This document shows positions 1-11,149 of a DNA stretch of 64,000 bases, in pieces. The stretch comes from Vanilla planifolia (taxonomy: Eukaryota; Streptophyta; Magnoliopsida; Asparagales; Orchidaceae): assembly GCA_023846275.1 (NCBI GenBank), contig CM043877.1, positions 15,793,107 through 15,857,106 on the forward strand, read 5' to 3'. Position numbers and translations under genes: made by a program. The first letter of the stretch is position 1. Each line of letters begins with the position of its first letter. The notes beneath the pieces were generated by a model. The model was not told the DNA's origin, did no database searches, and saw nothing but the letters and a program-made list of their open reading frames with translations.

Positions 1-499
1 AGCCCAATTAAAATAAGTAAAATTTTGCCATAGATATATGATGCCATTGTTTTCATGGTAGGCATCATCTATTGTCAATGTCCATTGTTTAACACTCCCT
101 TTACCATAAGGAGATTCAAAGACAAATCATCAATGGCTTTTGGGCTTAGTTATTTTACTGGTTTGACATATTAACTTTGTCTCTTTTTCTCTTCACTTTT
201 AGTGTATTCCAGCTTGTGTTGCAGAATGCAAACATGAATATCCAATTGCACAAGCCAAAACAATATTTGATTGATATGCCAATATCTTCCAAGTTAAAAA
301 AAAACAATTCAAGCAATCAATTACAGTTCAACTATAGGTACACAAATGCAAATCCAAAACCAAATGGACACCCTGTATCTCTAAGTTAATTTTGGCAGGA
401 TAATACAAGCTACATCTAACGACTTTCATGAAAAAGAAAATCATAACATCAAAATAACACTAGGATATGCCTGTTAGCTACATGGAGAAATAAACTCAC
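1..499 (-). other. Intron of the ALY/REF gene, running off the window
   Basis: The stretch below the donor at 499/498 (reads AGC|GTGAGT on the minus strand) is AT-rich. I could not find the next expected RRM exon of an ALY protein on the minus strand here. It is therefore read as intron, with the remaining 3' exons before the window start. Confidence 0.6.
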
Positions 500-1967
500 G
501 CTTGGTCGCCCACTTCTATCGTAATGGACAGTACACTTCTTTAGATCACCAACCTCAGAAAATAGTTCCTACAGAACAATGATAGAATTCCAAGAATGAG
601 ATAGAATACACATAAGGTTAAGTGCCTAACTAAATTTAAGTAGCAACAGCCATATGATCAACATTTAACTGGCAACCCAACAAACCTTTATATCTTCATT
701 TGATACACCATAATCCAAATTTGATATGTATAATTTTGCACCATTTTCAACTCCTGTAAGTCTGGCAGCAGCAACACTTTCCTCAAAAAAATCATGTCTC
801 CATAATAAATCCTTCGCTTTGCTGAAAGACTGATGTAAACATAGGAACAAAGACAGATCTTTAAGACAATTTTGCCAGAAGAAAATGAAGGATCACCATA
901 CTTGATATCTTAATCAGAAATTGGTAATGCGAAGCAATCATTCTAATCCTGCAAACTGTTAATAATACTGAAGTGTAGAGAAGATACAATAAACTACCAG
1001 CAAGAAAAACAAACATACAGAAAGAAAGTGGAAGTGGGGAATTCAACCGATAAAACATCCTGCAAGCAATTGCTGAACTTCCACCTCCAAGATACAGCCA
1101 CTTAAGATTCTCACCACATATCCTCAATAATAACATAACAATGAAGCCAGCAATAATGAAGTTCCACAATTACCATGAAGGTTCCTTTGATGTCCCCCAT
1201 TAAACACACACAAGAGTCATCTATAAATGGAGATTCAGTATCTTTATAAGATCCATGAAAAGAGCTTAGGATCCTCCCTCCACGAATTGATTTTCATTTA
1301 ACACATGGCTGCTTCAATGTGTGCAAAAAACAGCACCCATAATTGATATCTTAATCAGAAATTGTGCAGTCAAATCAACTATTATAACCCTTCAAACTGT
1401 AACTAATACTGACAGGTAGAGCAGATAGAAAAAACTATCAACTAGAAGATAAACCATACGGATAAGAAATAGAAGCAAAGACTCTGCAAGCAATTGCTGA
1501 GACCTCCACCTCCAAAATATGGCCATGTAAGCCCCTCAGTTGGGATCCATCAACCCATAAAAGTATAACAATGAAGCCAACAATGTAGAAGTCTTGCATG
1601 GAGCATTAATGTCCCTTCGATATCCCCGATTAACATGAAAACAATTGACATGAATGAAAACTCAAGATCTCTACAACATCCCGGGCATGAAAAGAGCTTA
1701 GATGTCCCCCCTCCATGTTTTGAATTTCTTATAATATGTAGCCACTTGAATATGTGCAAAAAACAGCAATGATTTTGAGCTTGCCTTGGCAATCTTAAAG
1801 GAAGATGATCGATTGTTAACTCTGAGGGGCCTTTGATGAAGCATTCCAACTGCCCTACCACCAAAGGTGATGCCACGCCCTTTCACCCATCCATGGCGCC
1901 TATCTCGGCCTAGGCCCCCACCCCTCCCACGGGAGCTTCTGTTATTAATGAGACCATCCAACGTCAT
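500..1967 (-). CDS. THO complex subunit 4 / ALY-REF mRNA-export adaptor, 5' part
   Basis: Nuclear adaptor that couples splicing and TREX to mRNA export by binding RNA and UAP56-type helicases. Three coding exons are visible on the minus strand: 1785..1967 (61 codons), 686..829 (48 codons) and 500..568 (23 codons), all joined in phase 0. The product starts MTLDGLI, like the N-terminal UAP56-binding motif of ALY proteins. A Gly/Arg-rich stretch (RGRGGGLGRDRR) follows, then the linker FKIAK-SFSKAKDLLWRHDFF, then the first half of the RRM with RNP2-like KLYISNLDYGVSNEDIK and ELFSEVGDLKK. The join after FKIAK needs a GC donor (AAG|GCAAGC) and gives exactly the residues expected of the family. The ATG at 1967 is chosen because the upstream exon has no ATG. 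The second half of the RRM and the C-terminal arm lie outside the window. Spacing of the linker looks closer to the ALY3/ALY4 type than ALY1/2; that assignment is inference. Confidence 0.9.
892..1771. repeat. Two-copy tandem duplication (~440 bp unit) inside an ALY intron
   Basis: Copy A is roughly 892-1337 and copy B roughly 1338-1771. Shared landmarks in the same order: TTGATATCTTAATCAGAAAT at 903 and 1343; the TCCACCTCCAA block at 1079 and 1504; AACAATGAAGCCA at 1137 and 1567; CATGAAAAGAGCTTAG at about 1254 and 1686; GTGCAAAAAACAGCA at 1321 and 1755. Copies have diverged by many substitutions and small indels, so the event is old. It makes up most of the 955-bp intron 830-1784. Confidence 0.85.
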
Positions 1968-2460
1968 ATCTAGAAAATAACTGCATATCAGTTGACTAAC
2001 AAGAATGCTGAAAAAAAATTCAGTAATATAGAAACAACAAAAAATATTGAAGACTTCCACACTTCAAATAAAATACCAAGACTTTGACAAGACTTAAATA
2101 GATCTCTATGAAAAATGCAGTTATATTATTAGGATAGCCGTCAACAAGCAATCAGGAGCAACAAGACATACTACAGATAGCCCTTCAGAAATAATTTTTC
2201 AACTTCAACTGGATATGGCAACATTCTAAGACCAAATTACATATCCAGCAAAAGTATCATTTCAAAATTGACGGCTACAAACACAAGTATTTGACACCTT
2301 TCAAACCTAAAACAACAACCAAAGAGATATTAGGGACGGAAACCCTACTCTTACGAGTGAACCACCACAGATTAGTACCAAACAATCCCAAAAAAGGTAT
2401 GAAAGCAGTAGATATTGTATAACTCTAAGTAAAAAAGTACGAGAGAAAAAGAATCCAAAC

Positions 2461-2830
2461 CTAGATGATTCAGCAACTTCTTCTCACGCCCGGGAAAAGA
2501 ACGGACGATGGTTTGACGTTCACAGAAGATAAGAAAATGGAACCAAGAAAGCCGGATATGGATTGATGCGGAGGGATTCCCAAGGATTGAATTAGGAAAG
2601 CGGAGGACAACGACAACTCTTCCAAACCTGGACCTTCACCAAGGAATGAAAACGAGGAAGCTTGGGAGGAAATCCCGAAAGCAATCGTCCTAGGGTTATA
2701 GCTCAGCCCTAATGCGCGATTCCTCGCGAGAGACCAGAAGAATGATCCCGAGAAGAAAACGAGGAAAAAGTTAGGGTTTGGCGATCGATTAACAAGCCGA
2801 TATATAATACCTCATCCCTTGTAAACGCCC
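2461..2830 (-). promoter_or_regulatory. ALY promoter and non-coding leader exon
   Basis: On the minus strand a TATATA element lies at about 2800-2807. An exact telo-box (AAACCCTAA on the minus strand, 2771-2779) follows near the probable start. The leader exon ends at 2461 (CATCTAG|GTTTGG) and contains no ATG. The leader intron runs 2460-1970 with a TTTTCTAG acceptor two bases before the start codon. Telo-boxes are known in promoters of plant growth and RNA/translation-related genes. The exact start site is inferred. Confidence 0.6.
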
Positions 2831-5800
2831 TTTTTTCTGATATTTTTTTTATTTCAATTTTTTATTAATATGTCAAAAGAAAATATTTAATGTTAAAACT
2901 TTAATATTAATAAAATTATTTTACAGTAAGTAAATGATCATCTTGATTTGAATGACTAATGTCGATTTTTATATTAATGATAGACTTTTCTTTGCATGGA
3001 GTCTTCCTCTTTTAAAACGAGTTATATTTGATTTTTTTAAAATTTTAAAAATGGAGAGAATATCAATAATAAAAAAAAAATTAAATTTTAACTTATGAAA
3101 ATGGTATTTTGGTTGGTTAAAAGTGATTTAATAATAATTTTTATTATTGAGTTATGAGATTGTTTGATTTATTATACATTTGATTTCTTCTTTAATTTAA
3201 ATTTAACAAATTAAAATTCCTAAATTTGCATTTGACCACATTTCCAAATCAAAGTTTAGCCAATGTTGATATCGCATCGTCATTTTGAGTATTTCAATCC
3301 ACTGAGCTTGGCCCCTCACTTGACACGATAGACTCTACAAATGTCTTGTTTATGTGCAAATTACAATCATGTGCTTGAGCCATTTTATCGATAATAATAT
3401 AGTTTATTTGTTCGAATTTTATTTTCATATTAACAATTCTCTAAGATTATGGATAAAATAATTGTGTCTTAGTTATTGATTTAAACAAACTCATTTTAGA
3501 TTTTTATAATTTAACGGATTCATACATTAGACTTTTAGGATGTTAATAATTACTCACTGTTTAGTGATTTTTCTCTCACGATACTACTTGACATTGATTC
3601 CATACAATCTTCAATCTTAGTATCACAAACATTGAAAAGCTTTCATTGATCGATCAGTCAATTTGGAACCTAGTTCTCAATTCACATAATAGATTGTAAT
3701 GGTGGTTAGCGTGCTTTGGATGGTTGATAGAGTTGAAATTGATTAACAATTGTCAAACAATGTTTGTTATATATGCACATGTTGTTTTTGTTACATCAAG
3801 AGGGAATAGATATGACAATCAAATGACATTTCAAATTTTAGAGAATATAAGCAAATATTTATTTAATATAAAATAATATTAATGTATGGATCAATATATA
3901 TACTCATCAACATCTAGAATTCTAATAAATGATGTGGATTATTGATAATGATCATATGATATAACATAATAAGATAAAATTTATGTTTTTTAATATTAAA
4001 CAAGCATTATGCAATTTAAAAAAAATTTATTTGAATTATAAATTAATTCTATATAACGAGTAACATTTTGAGAAAAATAATGAGTTCATGTATTAGATAT
4101 CTTTAAAAAACAAATGTTTAACCAAAAAAAATATAATTAAACATCATTATTATATAATAAAAAAATACAAAAAAGGTATTATACTAAAAAAATGCATTTT
4201 AAATCTCAAAAAATGAAGACACAAAAAAAATATTCATGAATGCGAGTTAAATGCATTGATTTAATCAAAATGAGAGATCGTTTAATCATCAAAAAAATTC
4301 TAAACAAACAACAAAATGTTTTGTTAAAAGATGATAATGAAAGCAAGGCAAGGATAATCATGTGAGCAACCCTTTAACCATTCCTTAATGCCGAGGAGAT
4401 AAGCATGAAGGGCATCAAGAAACAACATGATAGCCATCTTTTACAAAAGAAAAGAGTACAAAAGGCCAAAAGAGATGTTGAACACTAGGGTTTAGTACAA
4501 ACATAATAAGAGATATGCATATATAAAGAGAGAAAGTGTATAAAATAAAACAATGGATGGATGAGAAATTGGTGTCTAAGATGATGTATATTTAAGAAAA
4601 GATTTAAGTTGATCGATTAGTTTAAGTTTGTATTTGAGTATATAGTCAATTTTATTTTGCTTTATATTTTTAAATTTAATTTTTTAGAGTAATCTTTCAA
4701 ATTTGTCTTATATTTTTTTTTTTTGAGATTATTCATACAATTTAAATGAGAAAATTTAATTTTTATCGATTTTTTGATTCAATAGTGTGCAAACAATGTG
4801 TTTTTTTTATATGCTTGAGGATTTCATGTGATGCCTCAAGCAACTCGATCAAGCTATAATACATGATATTTATTTAATAAACACTGCAAAACATTTTTGA
4901 CATTAATGACCTTAGTTAATATTTTGAATTCTAAACTCATACCAAATAATAGCATTTTCCTTTTAACATTTGTTGACAAAATTTAATCATAAATCCTCGA
5001 TAATTTATGTTAGGTGTGAAACATTTATGACTTGATATAATCCAAATTTTATATCGTCTAAACATTTTATGTATAGTTTTTTTTAAATTAGATATAAGAA
5101 CCCTTTAAAAAAAGACATGATTGACATATGTTATGAAAGGAGCTCTAATTTAAGTTATCATTTTTAATGTTCTTATATTACATATTATGAAGATTGCTAT
5201 TTCTTAATTGTTATTCATTAAAATCATATAAATAAAAAAAAGTTTGAATCCTATTTTGGGTGTGAAAGCAAAAGAAGATTCATAAAAGCAAACCACTTGA
5301 ATCCTTTAAACAATTTTTTATAGTCTTTATAAAAAAAAATAAAAAATACTCTTAAATTAATAACAAAGTGCATTTCTTGTGTTAAGATAAAAAAAAGGAG
5401 AAGAGGTGGGCCTTCATCTATGTGGAATTGCTTTAATGAATGGTCAAATTATTGCAATTATAGCCTTGTAATGAATCAATCTACCTAATCACATGGAAGA
5501 AACTTTTTTTATACTACTTATAAATTGCAAGTTTTGATTAGAATCACTATGTAAAGTTTATTGGCACATCTCATATGAAGTAGTATTTGGTTAGAATTTG
5601 TGTATTTGCATCATAAAAATATTATCTTATAAATAAAAAATAAATATTATTTGATGTAGGGGTTATAAAATGAACAAATATTGTTTGATGTAAATATGTA
5701 TTTTAATAAAAAGCTTAGAGTTTGTTTGTAGCATATATCTCATATATTTTGAAGGTTATTTTTAAAAAAATTATAAAAAATATTTGTTAAAGTTTTGATT

Positions 5801-6624
5801 TTTTTTTGGGTTTTTAAAACAACTTAAAAATGACTTTAAAAATACTCTAAACTAACAAAAACTTAAATTTCAAATATGTATAATATTTTGTTTGGAAATA
5901 AAATTTAAACTAACATTTTAAAAATTTATTTCAAACCCAAAAACATGAACAAACTAATAAATTTTTTTTTTTATATAACTCTTTTTTCATTTTTGTGAAA
6001 TACCTTTATAAGTCTCATAAATTACACATAAAACATAACTAATCTAACAAAAGGAATATTTGAGAATATTTTATACTTATATGGTCCCATTTTAGAGCAA
6101 TAATAAACTTCATTATTGTATGATTTGATGCATCGTTTGTTTGACTTCACTTATTTGTCTACAAGATAACAAAGAGCAAAAAAATCTAACAATTGATTTG
6201 TTATTACAATTAGTCGGGCATTGCTTAAGCTTTTGAGCTAAAAAAGGCAAGAAGAAGAATGTCATTCTTTGTTGTCGAAAGCGATACTCGAATATAGAGA
6301 CCCTTCTGATTATAAGTTAAAAGACAAAAGGCAAATTAAGTATTATAGTGACGTTTGCCATGTCTTATTCTCTAACCCTTTTCTTTACAACTTCACATGG
6401 AGAAAAATCAGATGAAAGAAAGAATAGAGAGATTTGTTCATTTGTGGTTGTATAATTCTAATTGATTTAAGCATTTAAATATTAATAATTTGTTTTTTTA
6501 GCTTAATAATAAAATCATATGGGCTTATTATATATAATTAAAATGCAATTTTTCAAACAATACAATATAATATGAATTTTATTAAATTAATGAAATCTAT
6601 GAAAAAAAAATTAAAATAGAAATA
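2831..6624. other. AT-rich intergenic DNA, no gene recognised
   Basis: Dense A/T homopolymer runs, stops in all frames and no recognisable domain. The only local structure noted is a perfect 9-bp inverted repeat (TGCTTGAGG at 4812-4820, CCTCAAGCA at 4834-4842, 13-base loop). Confidence 0.7.
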
Positions 6625-6802
6625 ACTCTTTAATATAATTTTAAAAGCTTTCCTTTTTTTTTTTTGTTATTTTTAGAAAAGGACATCTTAACAGTCGAAC
6701 TCTTTCTTCTCCATATGAAGTCCACAAGCCTAGAAAGCGGTGTCAATCCTTATCAACCAACAACAAAGGCCGCTCCTTTCCTCTTCCGCTGTTTCTTCCG
6801 CC
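6625..6802 (+). promoter_or_regulatory. Probable promoter/leader of the DUF26 gene
   Basis: A weak TATA-like TTAATATAAT at about 6631-6640 in otherwise AT-rich DNA precedes a pyrimidine-rich leader. The in-frame open stretch before the ATG at 6803 begins with GTG and lacks any in-frame ATG, so it is treated as untranslated. Confidence 0.35.
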
Positions 6803-8996
6803 ATGGCAAAGCTCCTCCTCTTCTCCCTCTCCTTCCTCCTCTTCCTCTCCACTACCGCCGGAGACGACCCGACGGCCTTCGTCTACGCGGGCTGCTCCCA
6901 ACCTAGGTACGCCCCGGGCTCTCCCTACCAATACAACGTGGAGTCCCTCCTCTCCTCCCTCGCCAACGCCGCCGCCTTCTCCTCCTACTCCAACTTCACC
7001 TCCTTCTCTGCTTCCCCCTCCTCCCCTGTATTCGCCCTCTTCCAATGCCGCGGTGACCTCCCCCTCTCGGAGTGCTCCTCCTGCGTTCGCTCCGCACTCT
7101 CCCGACTCTCCGATCTCTGCCCCTCCGCCGCATCCTCTGCTGTTCAGCTCCGCGCCTGTTACATCCGTTACGGCAACGACTCCTTCCTCGGCCGTCCTGA
7201 CACCTCTTTGCTCTACAAGACCTGCGCCACCGCCGCCGTCGCCTACGGAGGCGGGGCCTTCCTTGCCTCCCGCGATGCCGCCCTATCTTCGCTCAACACC
7301 GGGACATCGTACCGCGTCTCGGCCACCGGAGCCGTCAGAGCCGAGGCGCAGTGCGTCGGCGACCTCGACGGTGGCCAGTGTTCCGAATGCGTCGCGGCGG
7401 CAGCGACGCAGGTGAAGGCGTCCTGCGGCGGGGCGGCCTCCGGGGAGGCGTACCTCGGGAAGTGCTACATCAGATATTACTCCAACGGGGCGCAGCCATA
7501 CGCCTATGGCGGCGGTGGCGGAGGTGAAATCTCAGGCGGGGAACACGGTAAACTTTCTTGTTGTTACCAATGGTGGCTATACCTCTGCTATATTACGTTT
7601 GTGCTTTTAATTTGGGACATGAACTCTCTAATATAAGTGAAGGTTGACGTGGCAAACTTATCTAATAACATTTTTTTTATTTACCAAAAATGTCTATTTA
7701 AGTATGTCAAAATATTTAATAAAATTATTGTTTTTCCAAATTTTAATGTAAAAAGCAATATTTTATCTTCATTAATGGTTATTTTTTTATGGCCGTATAA
7801 CTTTTAAATATTATTTTATTATAACAGTTTTTTAATCCATTTATTCATATCTACTTAATTAATATTTAATAATCATGTATCTATTTAAAAGTGTTTTATT
7901 GATTTCTTCATCTTAATCATATATTTTTTAATAATGTTTATTAATATTTTTTAAAAATATTATTTTTCTTATTAAAAAATTATTTTCAAATAGTTTTTAT
8001 CATTTGCTAAAGTAGAGGTCCTCTAAGAATTACTTTTTATTTTAAAAATATTTGAAAATTTTATATAAATTATGGAAGATAACAAGATGTGTTTTATGGA
8101 GTTTCATGTCATGAACATGATCATGCATCAATCTTACTTTTTTGATGTTATTATAAATAATAGTTTAATGGAAAAATAAATAACTTATAAAAAAATTTTT
8201 GTTAAATGTACCCTAAAGTGAGGTCATGAATATCCACCATAGCCCTAGAAATATACATAAAGCATATGGTGGTTCATGCTTTAGGTGGATTCTCTTTTTT
8301 TTTTAGCATTATTTATTAAAAATCAATAGTTAAAACCTAAAAATATTAAAAATTAGTAATTATTATTTTTACAGATAGGCCCTCAGAAATGATAGAATGA
8401 CACTTTCCTTCCCTCCCATCATAAAAAGTAAGGCGCCAAAGAAAAAAGCTTTGCTTTTCACATGCAATGATTTACAAAAGTCACCCTTCAATAAATAAAC
8501 AAATAATTTTTATTTAATTTTCATGACTTGTTTTCTCTCTCTATCTATATATAATAAATATAAACTTAAATACGTGGTGATTTTGTTTGATTTTTTTCTT
8601 AATTTTATGTCAAATTTTATTTTTTATAAATAATACTTTATTGTTACAAAAATGATTTTAAATATCATAATATTGTAAATATTTGTTTTTTAATTTTTGC
8701 ATTTTTTGTAGGTGATGAGACCGGGAAGACATTGGCCATAATCTTAGGGCTCTTGGCAGGAGTTGCACTTATAATAATTTTCCTCTCCTTCCTTAGGAGA
8801 AATGGAAATGGTGAGTTCCAAAGTTTGATTTAAACTGATTTTTGTCACATTTTAGAAATTTAGAAAAAATTAGAAATTATTATTTTTGATTAAATAAAGC
8901 TCTTATATATGTATAAATAATTCATAACTTTCTTGAATTATGATATTTATGTACATTTACTTAGTTTTTTTTCTTCATTCCACAGGTAAGTACTGA
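6803..8996 (+). CDS. Plasmodesmata-located protein (PDLP)-like, tandem DUF26 membrane protein
   Basis: Three exons, 6803..7547, 8712..8810 and 8986..8996, join in phase 1 to give 284 aa, the usual PDLP size. A signal peptide (about residues 1-20, MAKLLLFSLSFLLFLSTTAG) is followed by two DUF26 (Gnk2-like) domains, about 25-130 and 140-230. Each carries the C-X8-C-X2-C motif: C82/C91/C94 and C184/C193/C196. A Gly-rich linker leads to one transmembrane helix (about 255-275, TLAIILGLLAGVALIIIFL) and a nine-residue tail ending GNGKY. There is no kinase domain, so this is a PDLP rather than a cysteine-rich receptor kinase. Known PDLPs sit in the plasma membrane at plasmodesmata and control callose and cell-to-cell movement. 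Exon 1 is very GC-rich, unlike its introns. The last exon supplies only three codons plus stop. ATG 6803 is chosen because it starts the signal peptide. Confidence 0.9.
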
Positions 8997-9172
8997 AGTC
9001 CACCACCTTTTGTTGGCTTCAATGGTGGAAGCTTTTCTTCATGCTTTTAGCTTTTCAGTAGTTTACTTAGAAATGAAGGGTGGTGGAAAAGGTGAAGAGT
9101 GTGTTGAAGGTGGGGAGAAAATAAGTGAAAGCAAGAGAGAAGTTGGATGTATTATTTTGTTCCTTCACATAG

Positions 9173-9219
9173 TTGTTTATGTACAACTAACTATGTTCCT
9201 ATTGTTTGTGTACAACTAA
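9173..9219 (+). repeat. 18-bp direct repeat in the PDLP 3' untranslated region
   Basis: TTGTTTATGTACAACTAA (9173-9190) recurs as TTGTTTGTGTACAACTAA (9202-9219), 17 of 18 identical. Each contains the palindrome TGTACA. Confidence 0.7.
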
Positions 9220-9766
9220 GTGTTATTTGCAATTTGAATTTTTTGTGAATATTATTTTGTTTGATTGATGTTTATGAAATATATATTTTGATTTTCAATA
9301 TAAAAAATGTTAAAAGTTTATGAAAAGTTTTTATTTTTTTTAATTTGTATGCAATATCTTCGTCAAAATATTTTTTTCAAAATCTCTTTTTTTTAGCTTC
9401 AATTGTTATCGAAATAAACAGAAAGTGTATTATAAATCAAAGAATTTATTGAGTAAAGTTTTTTTATATATGCTTAGTGAATATTTTGAATTGAAGTCAT
9501 TTATTGCGTTAATGTCGATGTTATATATACATTTTGGAATTATATAAATGCTTTTTTATTTTTATAAAAAGTCTAATATGCTAACAAATATTTTTTTTTG
9601 CTATTTAACATAAGTGTATAGATTAAAATTTGATTTTTTTTTTGTAAAATTCTTCTTTTACTTAAAATGAATATTTAATTATAAAAATATATTATTTTAA
9701 GAATCCTTTAGAAGAGATGTTACATTACAACATATAAATATTATATATATGTATATGTATATGTAA

Positions 9767-9805
<39 letters not shown>

Positions 9806-11149
9806 CTTTTTTATATAATTATAAAGATATATACATATATAAATATCATAAAAAATTATGTTTAAAAGAATAAAAATACTGAATTTTATGAAAATGAGAA
9901 TGTCTTTCTCGAAATGAGATATTTAAAAGGAATAATCAAATTAAATAGCGCAAAAAAATAAAAACTCAAATACATTTATTTGTTTTAGATATTGTAAAAG
10001 TAAGTCTTATTATCTATAAAGCAGCTTTACCTCAACAAGTGGCTCAAGTTTATGTAAGTTTTCATGCCAATTTATATACGAAGACATGTTCTTAATTTAT
10101 TTCATATTATTTGATATAATTTTGGATATTGAAATTTAACTTAATGTGTCATATTAGAAATAATCTATTAGAATTTTAGCTAAGTAAGAAAAGAGTTTGA
10201 GAAATAAAATTATTTCTATGATCAAAATACTCTAGAATAATCATACATAAAGAAAATCAATTTGGAAAGTTAAAACTAATATGATTAACTAATATTTTAA
10301 TTCATTTAATATTTTGGAACAAATAGTGTAAGATGAGAAGATTATGATAGTCTAAATATTTAAATAATTATGCACTTGATATTATATTTGTTGTACTTGG
10401 AATTATTTTTAAAAATTTGTTAAGTTTTGGTACATCTCAAAATTCACATATATTTCTAATGGTCATATTTGAGATATGAGCATATTAATAATAATAACAT
10501 AATATGTGAAATTTATCATTATATAATTTGTAATCTATAAAAGGCATTTAAGATTTTTAAAAAGTTTCAAGAAATAAAGAAGATACTAAATGTTTAAATT
10601 CTTAAATTCGTATCAAAGAATAATATCCCCTTATTTACTTGGTTTTCATGACATGCTTGATAGAAAAGCTTTAGAGATTTGGCAAAGAAAGAGAATATAC
10701 ACTCAGGAGAGGAAGAGAAGAAATTCCTAAAACAAGTTTTCTTGCTTCGTGACTAGGCAAGAAGCTTTTGAATAGTGAAGAGAAAGAGCTTAAGGAGTAG
10801 TTTTTATTTTAATTTGCATATAAATAGTTTAGAAATATATGTTTTATTGGCATCTTTCCTTCTATAGCATGCATGTAAGAGATAATAGATCCTCTAAGAT
10901 TGATTTGTGATTTAGGGTAGACTTAGTCAAGATTTGGAGTAATTCTAGCATGCTAACTTTCTTTCATTGTGGCAAACCTTGTGTGACCCTTTCTAGATTT
11001 TGATATTACGATATCCATTATTTTTAATATTTTTAATACTTTTTAATAACATGTAACATGATTTTTTATTAACAAAGAATCATACAAAATATTACATGTT
11101 TTTATTCATATAAACAAAATAAAAATAACTTAATACATCTATTGCGATA
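9220..11149. other. AT-rich intergenic DNA with an AT microsatellite
   Basis: No gene recognised. A (TA)n microsatellite occupies about 9769-9803, preceded by imperfect GTATAT units from about 9750. Confidence 0.7.

Noticed and set aside
6740-6802. N-terminal extension of the DUF26 protein
   Set aside because: The open stretch begins with GTG, has no in-frame ATG, and would bury the signal peptide.
7053-7415. Long open frames overlapping DUF26 exon 1 in other frames
   Set aside because: Shadow frames caused by the GC-rich exon; no domain and poor composition.
9010-9219. 69-codon frame just after the PDLP stop
   Set aside because: Lies in the 3' UTR, starts with a non-ATG codon and has no recognisable motif.
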